Shown: positions 37,648 through 47,678 of the stretch, piece by piece
How the letters are laid out: every line of letters begins with the position of its first letter
Numbering within the stretch: position 1 is the first letter of the stretch
Assembly: GCF_029892515.1 (NCBI RefSeq)
Contig: NZ_JARXVF010000001.1
Coordinates: forward strand, 1,798,001-1,862,000
Origin: Pseudaminobacter soli (ex Li et al. 2025)
Lineage (GTDB): Bacteria > Pseudomonadota > Alphaproteobacteria > Rhizobiales > Rhizobiaceae
Direction of reading: 5' to 3'
Length of the DNA stretch: 64,000 nt
Translations under genes and position numbers: made by a program
The notes under the pieces: generated by a model
Told to the model about the DNA's origin: nothing
Seen by the model: the letters and a program-made list of their open reading frames with translations, nothing else
The model's database searches: none

Positions 37648-38385
37648 CTATTCCACGCAGCCGACATAGCCTCCCGCGCGCGATGCGCGGCGCTGGACGA
37701 CATTGGCAACACGCTTCAGCCCCGGACCGGCCTTGGCCGGGTTGCGGCCGATGGGATTGGGCAGCGCCACCGTCAGCAAGGCCGCCTGGCGGGCGGTCAG
37801 CTTACTTGCGGAGACTCCGAAATGGTGCTGCGCCGCCGCCTCGATGCCATAGATGCCCGGTCCCCATTCAGCGATGTTGAGATAGATCTCCATGATCCGC
37901 TTCTTGGGCAATACCGCGTCGAAATAGACCGCCAGCGGCACTTCCAGCCCTTTTCGGATCATCGAACGGCCCGGCCACAAAAAGAGATTCTTGACCGTCT
38001 GCATGGTGATCGTCGAGGCGCCACGCGTCGCTTCGCCGGCCAGCGCATCGTCGATCACGCCCTTGAGCTCGCCCCAGTCGATGCCGCGATGCGAGCAGAA
38101 CTGCCCGTCCTCGGACATGATCACCGAGTGGGCGAGGACAGGCGAAACGTCGTCGATTGCGATCCACTGCCGGTCGTAGCCCTGCAGCATCGCGATGTCC
38201 TTGAGCATCAGGGTCGAAATCGGATGAACGAAGGGAGGCAAATAGAGGAAGGTCAGGACAACCGGCACCAGCGCCAGGCAGACGAAAGCTACGACGCCGC
38301 GTCGAATCCAAAGACGGGCGTCGCCGAGCGATATCGTTCTTCGCCTCGGTGCCATTGCGAGCCCTTGCGCTTCTGGATCGATCAT
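37648..38385 (-). CDS. mtgA: Monofunctional biosynthetic peptidoglycan transglycosylase
   Basis: About 245 residues from ATG 38385 (alternative ATG 38355). One N-terminal membrane helix ([19 protein letters not shown]) is followed by a GT51 domain: catalytic [70 protein letters not shown]. It polymerises lipid II glycan chains at the outer face of the inner membrane. A GTG-containing extension to 38472 is possible but unlikely. Confidence 0.94.
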   Translation of the reverse strand: MIDPEAQGLAMAPRRRTISLGDARLWIRRGVVAFVCLALVPVVLTFLYLPPFVHPISTLMLKDIAMLQGYDRQWIAIDDVSPVLAHSVIMSEDGQFCSHRGIDWGELKGVIDDALAGEATRGASTITMQTVKNLFLWPGRSMIRKGLEVPLAVYFDAVLPKKRIMEIYLNIAEWGPGIYGIEAAAQHHFGVSASKLTARQAALLTVALPNPIGRNPAKAGPGLKRVANVVQRRASRAGGYVGCVE

Positions 38386-38555
38386 CGGTTCGTCCAAGCC
38401 GTCTGCCCCGTGGTCCCCTCTCCTTTCGGCATAATAGTGCTTGGCCGGATGCGCAACGCCTGAAGGGGGCAATCCGGCCCCTAAGCCCCATCACAAACGA
38501 GTTTTGGCAAGGCTGTGCTTGACCGCGCCCGCGTTTGACGTAAACCGTGCCGCCC

Positions 38556-39473
38556 ATGATGGACCCTGACACCATACCTTTCGAAGCCCGGCTCGAGGCT
38601 CATGCGGAGCAAGTCGAGGCGCTGTTGCGGCGCCTGCTCGACGACAGGCTGCTGCCCGGCGAGATTGCCCGGCCGCAGCAGCTGTTTGCAGCGATGCGGC
38701 ACGGTGTACTCAATGGCGGCAAGCGGCTGCGGCCGTTCCTGGTGCTCGAAAGCGCTGCGCTGTTCGAGGCCGACGCGGAAGTTGCGTTGCGCGTGGCCGC
38801 AGCGTTGGAATGCGTGCACTGCTATTCGCTGATCCATGACGACCTGCCGGCGATGGACGACGACGACCTGCGTCGCGGCCAGCCCACCGTGCACAAGGCC
38901 TTCGACGAGGCCAGCGCCATCCTTGCGGGCGACAGCCTGCTCACCTACGCCTTCGACATCCTTGCCGACACGGCAACCACTCTGCCCGCCGAGCGCAAGC
39001 TGGCGCTGGTCCTCGGGCTTGCCCGCGCGGCCGGCCCCGGCGGCATGGCCGGCGGCCAGGCGCTGGATCTTGAAGCCGAGCGCAGCTCACCCGACGAAGC
39101 CGGCATCATCCGGCTGCAGGCAATGAAGACCGGCGCGCTGATCCGCTACGCCTGCGAGGCGGGCGCGATCCTGGCCGGGGCTCAGGAAGAGGATCGCGAG
39201 AAGCTCGCTGAATTCGGCTCCGCGATCGGCCTTGCGTTCCAGCTCGCCGACGACCTGCTCGACCTGACGGCCGACACTGAGACCATGGGCAAGGCCACCG
39301 GCAAGGACGCCGCGGCAGGCAAGGCTACCCTTGCAGCGCTTCACGGCATCGACTGGACGCGCGCCCAGCTCCGAGGCCTGGTCGCGCAGGCCCATGCGCT
39401 GCTCGAGCCCTATGGCGAGCGCGCCGACCTGCTCAGGCAGGCGGCAAGTTTCGTCGCAGAGCGGAGCAAGTAA
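38556..39473 (+). CDS. ispA: Polyprenyl synthetase (farnesyl diphosphate synthase)
   Basis: 305 residues. First Asp-rich motif in LIHDDLPAMDDDDLRRG and second in LADDLLDLTAD, with GGKRLRPFLV near the N-terminus; length and sequence fit short-chain trans-prenyl synthases of the IspA group. It condenses IPP with DMAPP/GPP. Start is ATG 38556 or 38559; a GTG at 38547 is also in frame. Divergent from mtgA. Confidence 0.92.
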   Translation: MMDPDTIPFEARLEAHAEQVEALLRRLLDDRLLPGEIARPQQLFAAMRHGVLNGGKRLRPFLVLESAALFEADAEVALRVAAALECVHCYSLIHDDLPAMDDDDLRRGQPTVHKAFDEASAILAGDSLLTYAFDILADTATTLPAERKLALVLGLARAAGPGGMAGGQALDLEAERSSPDEAGIIRLQAMKTGALIRYACEAGAILAGAQEEDREKLAEFGSAIGLAFQLADDLLDLTADTETMGKATGKDAAAGKATLAALHGIDWTRAQLRGLVAQAHALLEPYGERADLLRQAASFVAERSK

Positions 39474-39575
39474 GAGATTCGGCGCCTTAGTCTCAGAGGC
39501 TGAACGAATTTTTAATGTAAATCGAGCGTAATCCGGCACGGTAAAATTGTACCTTTGTGTTCGGAGTGCTCCTGC

Positions 39576-41936
39576 GTGCCCGACTATTCCTCGTTTATCC
39601 GTTCGATTCGGGTTCGGTATCTGTCGGGCTTGCTGGTTTTCGCGCTGGCCGTCGGAGTTATCCTCTACGCGATAAGCAGCATGAACGCCTTCCGCAACGA
39701 GATCGACCGCATCAGCGGCGACCTCGCCAGCCTGGCACGCGACCTGCACAATGCCACCGCGTTCGCCGAGACCACGACGAGCGCGTGGCGCGAGAACACA
39801 CGGGTGGAACTCGGCAACGCAGCCAGCGGCCACGCCACGCGGCTGACCGCGCAGATCGAGGCCCTGAGCGATGCGCTGGCCGTGATCCGGCCCGACCTTT
39901 CGGTCGCGACCATCGACAGCCTCGAAGGCGCCTCGGTCAACGGCGACCTGTTCTGGTCGGCCCGTGACATGGTGCGCAACCTCGGCCTGCTCGCCGGCAT
40001 CAGCAAGATCGACGAGTGGAGCGGCCGCGAGATCCGCAACCAGAACAATCTGTTCGTCCAGCCCATGCTCATCCGCGCCCGCGCAGCCCTCGACCAGGAG
40101 CGTGCACTTGCCGAGCGGCGCAGCGACCAGGTCCTGTCCTATGCCAGCGTGTTGATGATCGCGGTGCTGGCGCTGGTCGGCTTCTGGATCTTCCGGCCGA
40201 TGGAAAAAGCGATCCGCCGCGCATTCGCCGAATCCAGACGGGCGCTGACGCAGGCCGAGGCGGCCGACCGCGCCAAGTCGGAATTCCTGGCCAATATGAG
40301 CCATGAAATCCGCACCCCGATGAACGGCGTGCTCGGCATGGCCGAACTGCTGGCCCGTACTGAGCTGACGCCCCGCCAGAAGACCTTCACCGACGTGATC
40401 GTGAAATCGGGCAATGCGCTGCTGACGATCATCAACGACATCCTCGATTTCTCGAAGATCAATGCGGGCCAGCTAACGCTCGATCCGGCGCCCTTCAACA
40501 TCGCGGAAGCGGTGGAGGATGTGGCCACGCTGATCTCCGCGCGCGTGGCTGAAAAGAACCTCGAGCTTATCGTGCGCATCGACCCGCGCCTGCCGGCGGG
40601 TGTCGTCGGCGACGTCGGGCGGTTCCGCCAGATCATCACCAACATGCTGGGCAATGCGGTGAAGTTCACCGAGAAGGGCCATGTGCTGATCGACGTGAGC
40701 GGCGAGACGGTCCACAACGTCGTCCAGCTTCGGGTGCGGGTCGAAGATACCGGCATCGGCATTCCCGCCGACAAGCTCCAGACCGTGTTCGAAAAGTTCG
40801 CGCAGGTCGACGGCTCCTCGACGCGCCGCCATGAAGGCACCGGCCTCGGGCTCGCGATCGCGGCCCGCCTGGTCGACCTGATGGGCGGTAAGATCGGCCT
40901 CGAAAGCGAGGTCGGTCGCGGTTCGGTGTTCTGGTTCGCCGTGCCGTTGCCGGTCCATGCCTTGACCGACAGCAACGACAACGTGCCGACCGACGTGACC
41001 GGCGCCCGCGTGCTCGTCATCGACGACAATCCAGTCAACCGCGAGATCCTGCTCGAACAGCTGCGCAGCTGGGGCTTCGACTGCGCCGCGGCCGAGAGCG
41101 GCGCGGTGGGTCTCGCCTTCCTCGACCGAGCCTTCCAGCTCGGTGCGCGGGTGGACTGCGTCATCCTCGACTATCAGATGCCCGGCATGAACGGCGCCGA
41201 CGTCGCCAAGGCGATGTCGTCCGACAGCCGGCTGTCGTCCATCCCTGTCGTTCTGCTGACCTCGGTCGACCAGATCGACTTCGGCCGCCTCGTCATCGAC
41301 TTCGGCATCGCCGCCCATCTCACCAAGCCGGCGCGCTCGGCCGTGCTGCTCGGCACCGTCATCGGGGCCATCCAGAAGGCGCGCGTGCAGGCCGGCAAGG
41401 CCGCCTTCGTGCGCGAGCCGGCGCAGCCCGCACAACCGGTCCAGCCGGCGGCCCAGCGGCAGGAGCTTGCCCCCACCCTGACGCTGCTGCGCACGGCCGC
41501 CCCGGAGCGCGAAGCCCCGCATGTGGCAGCTACCGCCGCTCCACTCGACATTCTCGTGGCCGAAGACAATGAAGTGAACCAGCTCGTTTTCGGCCAGATC
41601 CTCGACGGTCTCGGCCTCAGCTACAAGATCGCCGGCAACGGCCGCACGGCGGTGGAGATGTATCGCAGCTTCAAGCCGCGCCTCATGCTGATGGACGTCT
41701 CGATGCCCGAGATGAACGGCTATGAGGCGGCCCAGGCCATTCGCCAGATCGAGGCCAAGAACGGCACCCACACCCCGATCATCGGCGTGACCGCGCATGC
41801 ACTGAAGGGCGATCGCGAAAAATGCATCGAGGCCGGCATGGACGATTACCTGCCCAAGCCCGTGTCGCCCGACCGGCTCGGCCGCAAGATCGGTGCATGG
41901 TTGAGCGAGACGACGGAACTGGCGAAGACGGCTTAG
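39576..41936 (+). CDS. Hybrid sensor histidine kinase with two receiver domains
   Basis: 786 residues from GTG 39576, which has GGAG upstream; a TTG 21 nt earlier has no ribosome site. Two membrane helices (16-36, 188-206) bracket a ~150-residue helical periplasmic sensor. Then HisKA with His243 in [11 protein letters not shown], HATPase with N-box NMLGNAVKF and G-boxes DTGIGI and GTGLGL, receiver 1 with Asp532 (VILDYQMPG), a Pro/Gln linker (616-650), and receiver 2 with Asp707 (MLMDVSMPE). There is no HPt domain, so phosphotransfer needs a separate HPt protein. No response regulator is adjacent. Confidence 0.92.
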   Translation: MPDYSSFIRSIRVRYLSGLLVFALAVGVILYAISSMNAFRNEIDRISGDLASLARDLHNATAFAETTTSAWRENTRVELGNAASGHATRLTAQIEALSDALAVIRPDLSVATIDSLEGASVNGDLFWSARDMVRNLGLLAGISKIDEWSGREIRNQNNLFVQPMLIRARAALDQERALAERRSDQVLSYASVLMIAVLALVGFWIFRPMEKAIRRAFAESRRALTQAEAADRAKSEFLANMSHEIRTPMNGVLGMAELLARTELTPRQKTFTDVIVKSGNALLTIINDILDFSKINAGQLTLDPAPFNIAEAVEDVATLISARVAEKNLELIVRIDPRLPAGVVGDVGRFRQIITNMLGNAVKFTEKGHVLIDVSGETVHNVVQLRVRVEDTGIGIPADKLQTVFEKFAQVDGSSTRRHEGTGLGLAIAARLVDLMGGKIGLESEVGRGSVFWFAVPLPVHALTDSNDNVPTDVTGARVLVIDDNPVNREILLEQLRSWGFDCAAAESGAVGLAFLDRAFQLGARVDCVILDYQMPGMNGADVAKAMSSDSRLSSIPVVLLTSVDQIDFGRLVIDFGIAAHLTKPARSAVLLGTVIGAIQKARVQAGKAAFVREPAQPAQPVQPAAQRQELAPTLTLLRTAAPEREAPHVAATAAPLDILVAEDNEVNQLVFGQILDGLGLSYKIAGNGRTAVEMYRSFKPRLMLMDVSMPEMNGYEAAQAIRQIEAKNGTHTPIIGVTAHALKGDREKCIEAGMDDYLPKPVSPDRLGRKIGAWLSETTELAKTA

Positions 41937-41948
41937 GCGCCAGGCGGG

Positions 41949-42980
41949 TCAGCTGCCGGCGCTCACCACCACCGACATGCCCGGCACCAGATCGGCAGCA
42001 TGATCCTGGTCGGGGTCGACCGATATGCGCACGGAAATGCGCTGCGCCACCTTGGTGAAGTTGCCGGTCGCATTGTCGGGCTTCAGCACGCTGAACTCGG
42101 AGCCGGCGGCGGGCGACAGCCGTTCAACATGACCGCGCATCGTCCTGTTCTGCAGCGCATCGACGGTGAAGGTAACCGGCTGACCGATCGTCAGGCCGTG
42201 GATCTGCGTTTCCTTGAAGTTGGCGATCACCCAAGCGTCCCTAGGCACGATGGTCATCAGCTGGGTTCCGGCCGCAACGTACTGGCCGATCCGCACCGCC
42301 ACCTCGCCGAGCCGGCCGTCGCGCGGCGCCACGATCCGCGTGTTCTGCAGGTCGATGTCCGCCAGCCTGACTGCGGCCTCGGCGCTGGCGACCGCCGCCT
42401 GCAACGAGCCCCGGTTCACGAGGATCGTCTCCAACTGTTGGTGGGCAACTTCAAGCGCGGCTTGCCCCTGGCTGACGGCGGCGCGGGCTTGATCCAGCGC
42501 GGCGCGGGCCTGGTCCGCATCGCTTACGGTCGACACGCCCTTTTTCACCAGCGGCTCGACGCGGTTCCAGTTGGCCTGCGCCCGAATAAGCGCCGCCTTG
42601 CTGCTTTCCAGCTGCGCTTCGCTGACGTGGATGCTGGCTCTGGCCGATAGCTCCTGCTGCGTCGAGCCGGCGAGTGCCGCTTTCTGGCTCGCGACGGTAG
42701 CCTGCGCCTGATCGAGCTTCTGCTCGAAAATGCGCTTGTCGAGCTGGACGAGCAGCTGCCCGGCCTTCACCGTCTCATAGTCGCTCACCGGAACTTCGGT
42801 GACATAGCCGCTGAGCTGGGGGCTGACGATCGTCACGTAGCCACGCACATAGGCGTTTTCGGTGACCTGTGCGCCCCCGGTGAACGGAGGCAGCCGCCAT
42901 GAGTAAAGAACCAGAACTAGGCCAGCAATACCTAGAACAACGGCAAGCACGGTGGCGGTGGAACGAATAAACTTGAACAT
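41949..42980 (-). CDS. emrA: HlyD/EmrA family efflux periplasmic adaptor
   Basis: 343 residues. One N-terminal membrane helix (about 9-28), the biotinyl-lipoyl half motifs (VRGYVTIVSPQLSGYVTEV and VAPRDGRLGEVAVRIGQYV), a long alpha-hairpin (about 88-200) and a beta-barrel end. It links the inner-membrane pump to an outer-membrane channel. It is the third gene of marR-emrB-emrA; the 23-bp gap to emrB supports co-transcription. Confidence 0.92.
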   Translation of the reverse strand: MFKFIRSTATVLAVVLGIAGLVLVLYSWRLPPFTGGAQVTENAYVRGYVTIVSPQLSGYVTEVPVSDYETVKAGQLLVQLDKRIFEQKLDQAQATVASQKAALAGSTQQELSARASIHVSEAQLESSKAALIRAQANWNRVEPLVKKGVSTVSDADQARAALDQARAAVSQGQAALEVAHQQLETILVNRGSLQAAVASAEAAVRLADIDLQNTRIVAPRDGRLGEVAVRIGQYVAAGTQLMTIVPRDAWVIANFKETQIHGLTIGQPVTFTVDALQNRTMRGHVERLSPAAGSEFSVLKPDNATGNFTKVAQRISVRISVDPDQDHAADLVPGMSVVVSAGS

Positions 42981-43003
42981 CTTTCAATCTTGGCAATTGT
43001 GAA

Positions 43004-44704
43004 TCAGGCAGCCTGCGGAGCCTCCTGCGCGCGAGCTGTGAAAGCCGGCGCAAGATGGATCGCAGCCATGTGGATAAGCAGCGCCACGAGGGCGATGAAC
43101 GAGATGATCGAAATCATCAGGAAGGCGTCGTTGTAGGCCAGCACATTGGCCTCACGCGTTGCCTGCTGGTTGAGCAAGGCCAGGCCCTCGGCGTTGAGCA
43201 GGGTCTTGTCGGTGAGGACCTTGCCATAGGCGCCGGCAAGCTGGGCGACGCGCTGGGCAACCAGGGGGTCGCCGAGATTGATGCGCTCGACCAGAATGTT
43301 CGAATGGTATTTTTCGCGTAGCGTGACGAAGCTGGTGAACACCGCCGAGCCGAGAAGCCCGCCTATGCTCTGCGTGGTCAGGAACACGATGATGAAGGAG
43401 AGGATATAGTTCGGTCCCTTCTTGAACGCGTTCGTCAGTCCCGCAGCCATCGCGGTCGGCAGGAACAGGGCGCCGGCCATCGCGATCATCGCCTGGCTGA
43501 GATACATCTGCGCCGGTCGCGTGAGGTTGGTGGAATGGCTGTCCATATAGGCGCCGACCATCAGCAGGCCGAGCGCGACGGCATGGATTGCCGGCTCCCG
43601 TCCCGGCTTCAGGACCAATGCGCAGGCAAATCCTGCCACGACGGACGAGCCGATGATGATCCAGTAGAGCATCGCCATCTGCTGATTTTGCAGCCCCAGC
43701 GCCTGGAAGAGGCCGGTCGACACCGACGACTGTTCTGAAAGGACCATGCGGAAGGTCAGCAAGGCAGCCGTGAAGTGGACGATCTCGGGGCTGGCCAACC
43801 AGCGAATATCGATGAGCGGCGTCTGGCGATTGAGTTCGATGACCGCAGCGATGGTCAGGCAGACGATCGAGAACGCCAGCAGCATGCCGAGCCAGGGGGC
43901 CTCGGTCCACCAGTAAAGACGCCCCATAACCAGCACCACGGCCGCCGACCCGAAGCCGAAAGCGATGAACAGATAGCTCACGATGTCGAGCTTGGTGATG
44001 ACCTTGGCGCGCGGCTGCGGCGTCAGCGGAAGCAGGTAGATGGCGCCGAACGCCATCAGCGCGAAGGACAATTCGAAGGTGAACAGCCCGTGCCAGAGGC
44101 CGATATCCAGCAGGCCCGGCGAAACCAGCCTCGCCAGAGGCGCCCCGATTGCCGTGTTGGTGAGCGACAGGCAGAGCCCGAAATTGAGCTTCTTGGCCGG
44201 CGCGAACGGCTCGAGCATATAGAGGAACGCCAGCGACGACATGGGCGAAGCGGCGACGCCGCTGAAGAAGCGCACAATGATCGCGCTGTTGAGGTCCGAG
44301 ACGAAAAAATGCAGCCCGCAGACCAGCACGAAGCCGAGAATGCTGAGCTCCGCGAAATTGCGCAGGCCGTATTGGTTGCGGATCCTGATCAGCGCCAATG
44401 ACATGCTGACATTCGGCGCCATATAGGCCGCCACCAGCCAGGTTGCTTCCATATTGGTGGCGCCGAGCGAACCCTGGATCTGCGGAATGTTTGCCGACAG
44501 CATGTTCATGCCGAGGCCCTGCGTCATGGCGAGCAGGAAGGAGGCCGTGATGTAGGCTGCAGCCCGCAAGGGCGGCATGGTTAGAACCGTCGACTGGGGT
44601 GCGGGCGTAGGGGCTGGTTGAGCGGGTTCGGCAGGTTGGGCGGGTGGTGTTTCCGGCTCTGCCGGCGCGTCAGCGGTCGCTGCTATTTGCGCGGACATGT
44701 TCAT
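43004..44704 (-). CDS. emrB: MFS multidrug efflux pump, EmrB/DHA2 type
   Basis: 566 residues with 14 predicted membrane helices and the DHA2 pattern (MNMLSANIPQIQGSLGATN near helix 1, ATWLVAAYMAPN). Unusually, residues 1-45 form a soluble Pro/Ala/Glu-rich extension (PAEPETPPAQPAEPAQPAPTP) before helix 1. Proton-driven export of amphipathic drugs with EmrA. It starts 8 bp after the marR stop. Confidence 0.9.
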   Translation of the reverse strand: MNMSAQIAATADAPAEPETPPAQPAEPAQPAPTPAPQSTVLTMPPLRAAAYITASFLLAMTQGLGMNMLSANIPQIQGSLGATNMEATWLVAAYMAPNVSMSLALIRIRNQYGLRNFAELSILGFVLVCGLHFFVSDLNSAIIVRFFSGVAASPMSSLAFLYMLEPFAPAKKLNFGLCLSLTNTAIGAPLARLVSPGLLDIGLWHGLFTFELSFALMAFGAIYLLPLTPQPRAKVITKLDIVSYLFIAFGFGSAAVVLVMGRLYWWTEAPWLGMLLAFSIVCLTIAAVIELNRQTPLIDIRWLASPEIVHFTAALLTFRMVLSEQSSVSTGLFQALGLQNQQMAMLYWIIIGSSVVAGFACALVLKPGREPAIHAVALGLLMVGAYMDSHSTNLTRPAQMYLSQAMIAMAGALFLPTAMAAGLTNAFKKGPNYILSFIIVFLTTQSIGGLLGSAVFTSFVTLREKYHSNILVERINLGDPLVAQRVAQLAGAYGKVLTDKTLLNAEGLALLNQQATREANVLAYNDAFLMISIISFIALVALLIHMAAIHLAPAFTARAQEAPQAA

Positions 44705-44712
44705 CTATGCGT

Positions 44713-45162
44713 TCACGGTCTGGCTATGCCTGACCCCTCAATGTTCTGTGCCATCCTACGGAGGACATCGAGGGTGACATCGAGGTCGGCATCTTCGATG
44801 CCGGCCAAGAGATCGCGCCTCAGCCCGCGAGCCATCTCCATGACGAGATCGGCGGCGGCCTCGCCTGCCGGCGTCATGGCGACCTGCTTGGCACGGCGAT
44901 CGGTGTCGACCGCGCGGCGCTCGATCAGGCCTTGCGTTTCGAGGCCATCGATCAGGCGCACGAGGGTCGCGTTCTCGATCTCCAGTTCCTCGGCGAGTTC
45001 CTTCTGGTTGACGGCCTGGCAATCTGAGATGCGCATCAGGGTGCGCGCCCGCGCCAGGGTCAGCCCGCGTTCGCGAACGCGGGCGTCGAAAAGCGTACGC
45101 ATCTTGCGGCCAACCTTGGAGAGTTCGTCAAGAAGCAGGTCACGTGCCGGAATTGCCGTCAT
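44713..45162 (-). CDS. MarR family transcriptional regulator
   Basis: 149 residues. The winged helix covers about 30-100 (LARARTLMRISD, NQKELAEELEIENATLVRLIDGLE, GLIERRAVDTDRRAKQVAMTPAG). It heads the efflux operon, so it is the probable autorepressor, released by the pump's substrates. Upstream on the coding strand, TAGATA occurs twice 11 bp apart (about 45196-45213), a possible operator. Confidence 0.9.
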   Translation of the reverse strand: MTAIPARDLLLDELSKVGRKMRTLFDARVRERGLTLARARTLMRISDCQAVNQKELAEELEIENATLVRLIDGLETQGLIERRAVDTDRRAKQVAMTPAGEAAADLVMEMARGLRRDLLAGIEDADLDVTLDVLRRMAQNIEGSGIARP

Positions 45163-45266
45163 TAGGTAGTTGCCATATATGTAGGAAGCTAATTATCTAC
45201 TCGCTATCTAATACCAAACGCCGCTCTTTGCAAGCCCGGCCTGGAGAGACGTGATTGGAGGAGGCG

Positions 45267-46118
45267 CTAGCGGTTGCGCATAACCACGCAGAAACCGCCA
45301 GCGGTGTGCAGCTTGTTGCAGATGTTGTTGGCGTCGCCACGATTGTCCGCGCCGATGCGCACGGCGTAGATACCGGCGCGCCCGATCGGCGTGCGTACCC
45401 GACTTACCACCGGCTCATAGGACTTCAGCAATGCCGGGAACTGCGCCTGCACTCTTTGCCACTGGTTGACCGCCGCGGCACGGCGGAAATTGCCGGCCAC
45501 CTGCACGCCCCAGGGCTTTATCTCGATGGCGGCCATTGGGATGGTGGCAGACCGAATGATGGGCAGCATCCGGCAGGCCTCCGCAAAGGGCTTGCCTGCT
45601 TTCAGCGGCGGGAAGCTGCCGGCATAGTCGCGATTGGTAAAGGTGTCGGCCGGCTCGCCCATGATGTCGAGCACATAGCTTTCCGTCTCGAGCGGCAGGA
45701 AGCCGCCAACCGACAGCCAGCGCGAGACGCGGTTCTCGCCAGCATTGTAGGCCGCGGCGGCCAGGCCGAAATTGCCGAAATTCTGCTTGAGATCGCTCAG
45801 ATATTTTGCCGATGCGGGAATGGCCTGGTCGATATCGAACGGGTCGTCGAGGCCGCGCAGCTTGGCCGTGCCCGGCATGAACTGGGCTATGCCCTCCGCC
45901 CCGACGGGACTGAGCGCATTGGCGTCGAAACGGCTTTCCTTCCAGATCAGCCGGGCGAAGAAATTGCGCGGCACGCTGTTGCGGTCGGCTTCCTTCTCAA
46001 TGAGGTCGCAGATGCGGCCGATGGTGACCGGCAGCGAGCGCCCCGGCGGATCGGCTAACGCAACATCGCTCCACACCATCGCACAAAGCAGCACTGCCGC
46101 TTTGGCGAGGGCCCGCAC
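45267..46118 (-). CDS. Lytic murein transglycosylase with SPOR-like C-terminus
   Basis: 283 residues from GTG 46118, which alone gives the whole signal peptide (MRALAKAAVLLCAMVWSDVALA). The SLT/GH23 domain spans 35-150 with catalytic Glu61 in WKESRFDANALSP, GIAQFMPGTA, and AAAAYNAGENRVSRWL. The C-terminal segment (AVRIGADNRGDANNICNKL..GGFCVVMRN) resembles a SPOR fold. It cleaves peptidoglycan glycan strands in the periplasm. It begins 3 nt after the ispG stop, so it is probably co-transcribed. Confidence 0.9.
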   Translation of the reverse strand: MRALAKAAVLLCAMVWSDVALADPPGRSLPVTIGRICDLIEKEADRNSVPRNFFARLIWKESRFDANALSPVGAEGIAQFMPGTAKLRGLDDPFDIDQAIPASAKYLSDLKQNFGNFGLAAAAYNAGENRVSRWLSVGGFLPLETESYVLDIMGEPADTFTNRDYAGSFPPLKAGKPFAEACRMLPIIRSATIPMAAIEIKPWGVQVAGNFRRAAAVNQWQRVQAQFPALLKSYEPVVSRVRTPIGRAGIYAVRIGADNRGDANNICNKLHTAGGFCVVMRNR

Positions 46119-46121
46119 GGT

Positions 46122-47375
46122 CTATTCGGCCGCTTGCTTGCCGCCACGGCCGAAGCGCTGCTCGACGTAGTCGGCGACCATTTTCTCGAAGTCCTCGGCG
46201 ATGTGCGGTCCGCGCAGCGTGGTGGCCTTGCGCCCGTCGATGAAGACCGGGGCGGCCGGCGTCTCGCCCGTTCCGGGCAGCGAGATGCCGATGTCGGCAT
46301 GTTTCGACTCGCCCGGCCCGTTGACGATGCAGCCCATGACCGCGATCTTCAGTTCCTCGACGCCCGGATATTTCTCGCGCCACACCGGCATGTTCTTGCG
46401 GATATCGGCCTGAATGTTCTGCGCGAGCTCCTGAAACACGGTCGACGTCGTGCGGCCACAGCCGGGGCACGCCGCCACAATCGGGATGAACTGCCGAAAA
46501 CCCATGGTCTGCAGGAGTTCCTGCGACACCTGCACTTCTCGGGTGCGGTCGCCGCCGGGCTCCGGGGTCAGCGAGATGCGGATCGTGTCGCCAATGCCCT
46601 GCTGCAGAAGGATGCCCATGGCAGCCGAAGAGGCCACGATGCCCTTGGTGCCCATGCCCGCCTCGGTGAGGCCGAGATGCAGCGCATGGTCGGAGCGCGA
46701 CGCCAGCATGGTGTAGACGGCGATCAGGTCCTGCACCTGGCTGACCTTGGCCGACAAAATTATTCTGTCCCGCGCGAGGCCGATCTCTTCTGCGAGGTCT
46801 GCCGAGATTAAGGCAGACTGCACGATCGCCTCGCGGGTGACTTCCTGCGCGGTCAGGGGCGAGCCCTTGGCCTGGTTCTCGTCCATCAGGCTCGTCAGCA
46901 GTTCCTGGTCCAGCGAGCCCCAATTGACGCCGATGCGCACCGGCTTGTTGTAGCGGATCGCCATTTCGACGATGTCGGCGAACTGCTTGTCCTTCTTGTC
47001 CTTGAAGCCGACATTGCCTGGGTTGATGCGATACTTCGCCAGCGCCTCGGCACAGGCCGGGTGATCGGCCAGCAGCTTGTGGCCGATATAGTGGAAATCG
47101 CCCACCAGCGGCACATCGATGCCCAACCGCTCCAGCCGCTCGCGGATCTTCGGCACGGCCGCCGCGCTCTCGTCGCGGTCGACCGTGATGCGCACGATCT
47201 CCGAGCCGGCGCGATGCAGGGCGGCGACCTGTGCCACCGTCTGGTCGATATCGGCCGTGTCGGTATTGGTCATCGACTGGACGACCACCGGAGCTTCGCC
47301 GCCGACGATCACGCCGCCGACATCGACGCCGACCGATTTGCGGCGGGAGAAGGGAGAGGAAAAGTACCCGGTCAT
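46122..47375 (-). CDS. ispG: 4-hydroxy-3-methylbut-2-enyl diphosphate synthase
   Basis: 417 residues. [4Fe-4S] enzyme of the MEP isoprenoid pathway (MEcPP to HMBPP). Family blocks: [29 protein letters not shown], cluster cysteines in ACPGCGRTT and [13 protein letters not shown] 47375 ([14 protein letters not shown]) has GAGG upstream; a longer reading adds 24 unconserved residues. It supplies the same pathway that ispA continues. Confidence 0.95.
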   Translation of the reverse strand: MTGYFSSPFSRRKSVGVDVGGVIVGGEAPVVVQSMTNTDTADIDQTVAQVAALHRAGSEIVRITVDRDESAAAVPKIRERLERLGIDVPLVGDFHYIGHKLLADHPACAEALAKYRINPGNVGFKDKKDKQFADIVEMAIRYNKPVRIGVNWGSLDQELLTSLMDENQAKGSPLTAQEVTREAIVQSALISADLAEEIGLARDRIILSAKVSQVQDLIAVYTMLASRSDHALHLGLTEAGMGTKGIVASSAAMGILLQQGIGDTIRISLTPEPGGDRTREVQVSQELLQTMGFRQFIPIVAACPGCGRTTSTVFQELAQNIQADIRKNMPVWREKYPGVEELKIAVMGCIVNGPGESKHADIGISLPGTGETPAAPVFIDGRKATTLRGPHIAEDFEKMVADYVEQRFGRGGKQAAE

Positions 47376-47589
47376 TGCCGGCAGCCTCTTTGCAAAAGAG
47401 CGAAAGACATTTGCGCCTGACGTGGAGGACGATGCGGCCGATGTCAATGGCCGCGACGATAACCCAGAACTAGTGCGTCTTCATAACGGCGAAATCTCGG
47501 CGTGACTGCCAGCGACAAGTTTGACCCATCTTATTCGGCTGTTCCAGCTTTACACCTGCGCACGAAGCACCTTTGCCCGTTCCACTCTG

Positions 47590-47618
47590 TGAACAATTGC
47601 TTGCGGCGATAGCAATTG
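47590..47618. promoter_or_regulatory. Candidate operator of the SorC-type regulator
   Basis: Perfect inverted repeat CAATTGC (47594-47600) / GCAATTG (47612-47618), centres 18 bp apart, 61 bp before the regulator ATG. TGAACAATTGCT here matches TGAATAATTGCT in the smo promoter (51977). The rest of the 303-bp gap after ispG shows no other feature. Confidence 0.6.
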
Positions 47619-47678
47619 CGCATGACAAAAAAGCCTGCGACAGTGCTCCCCTGAACAGCTTTCGCAGAACGGACGAAG

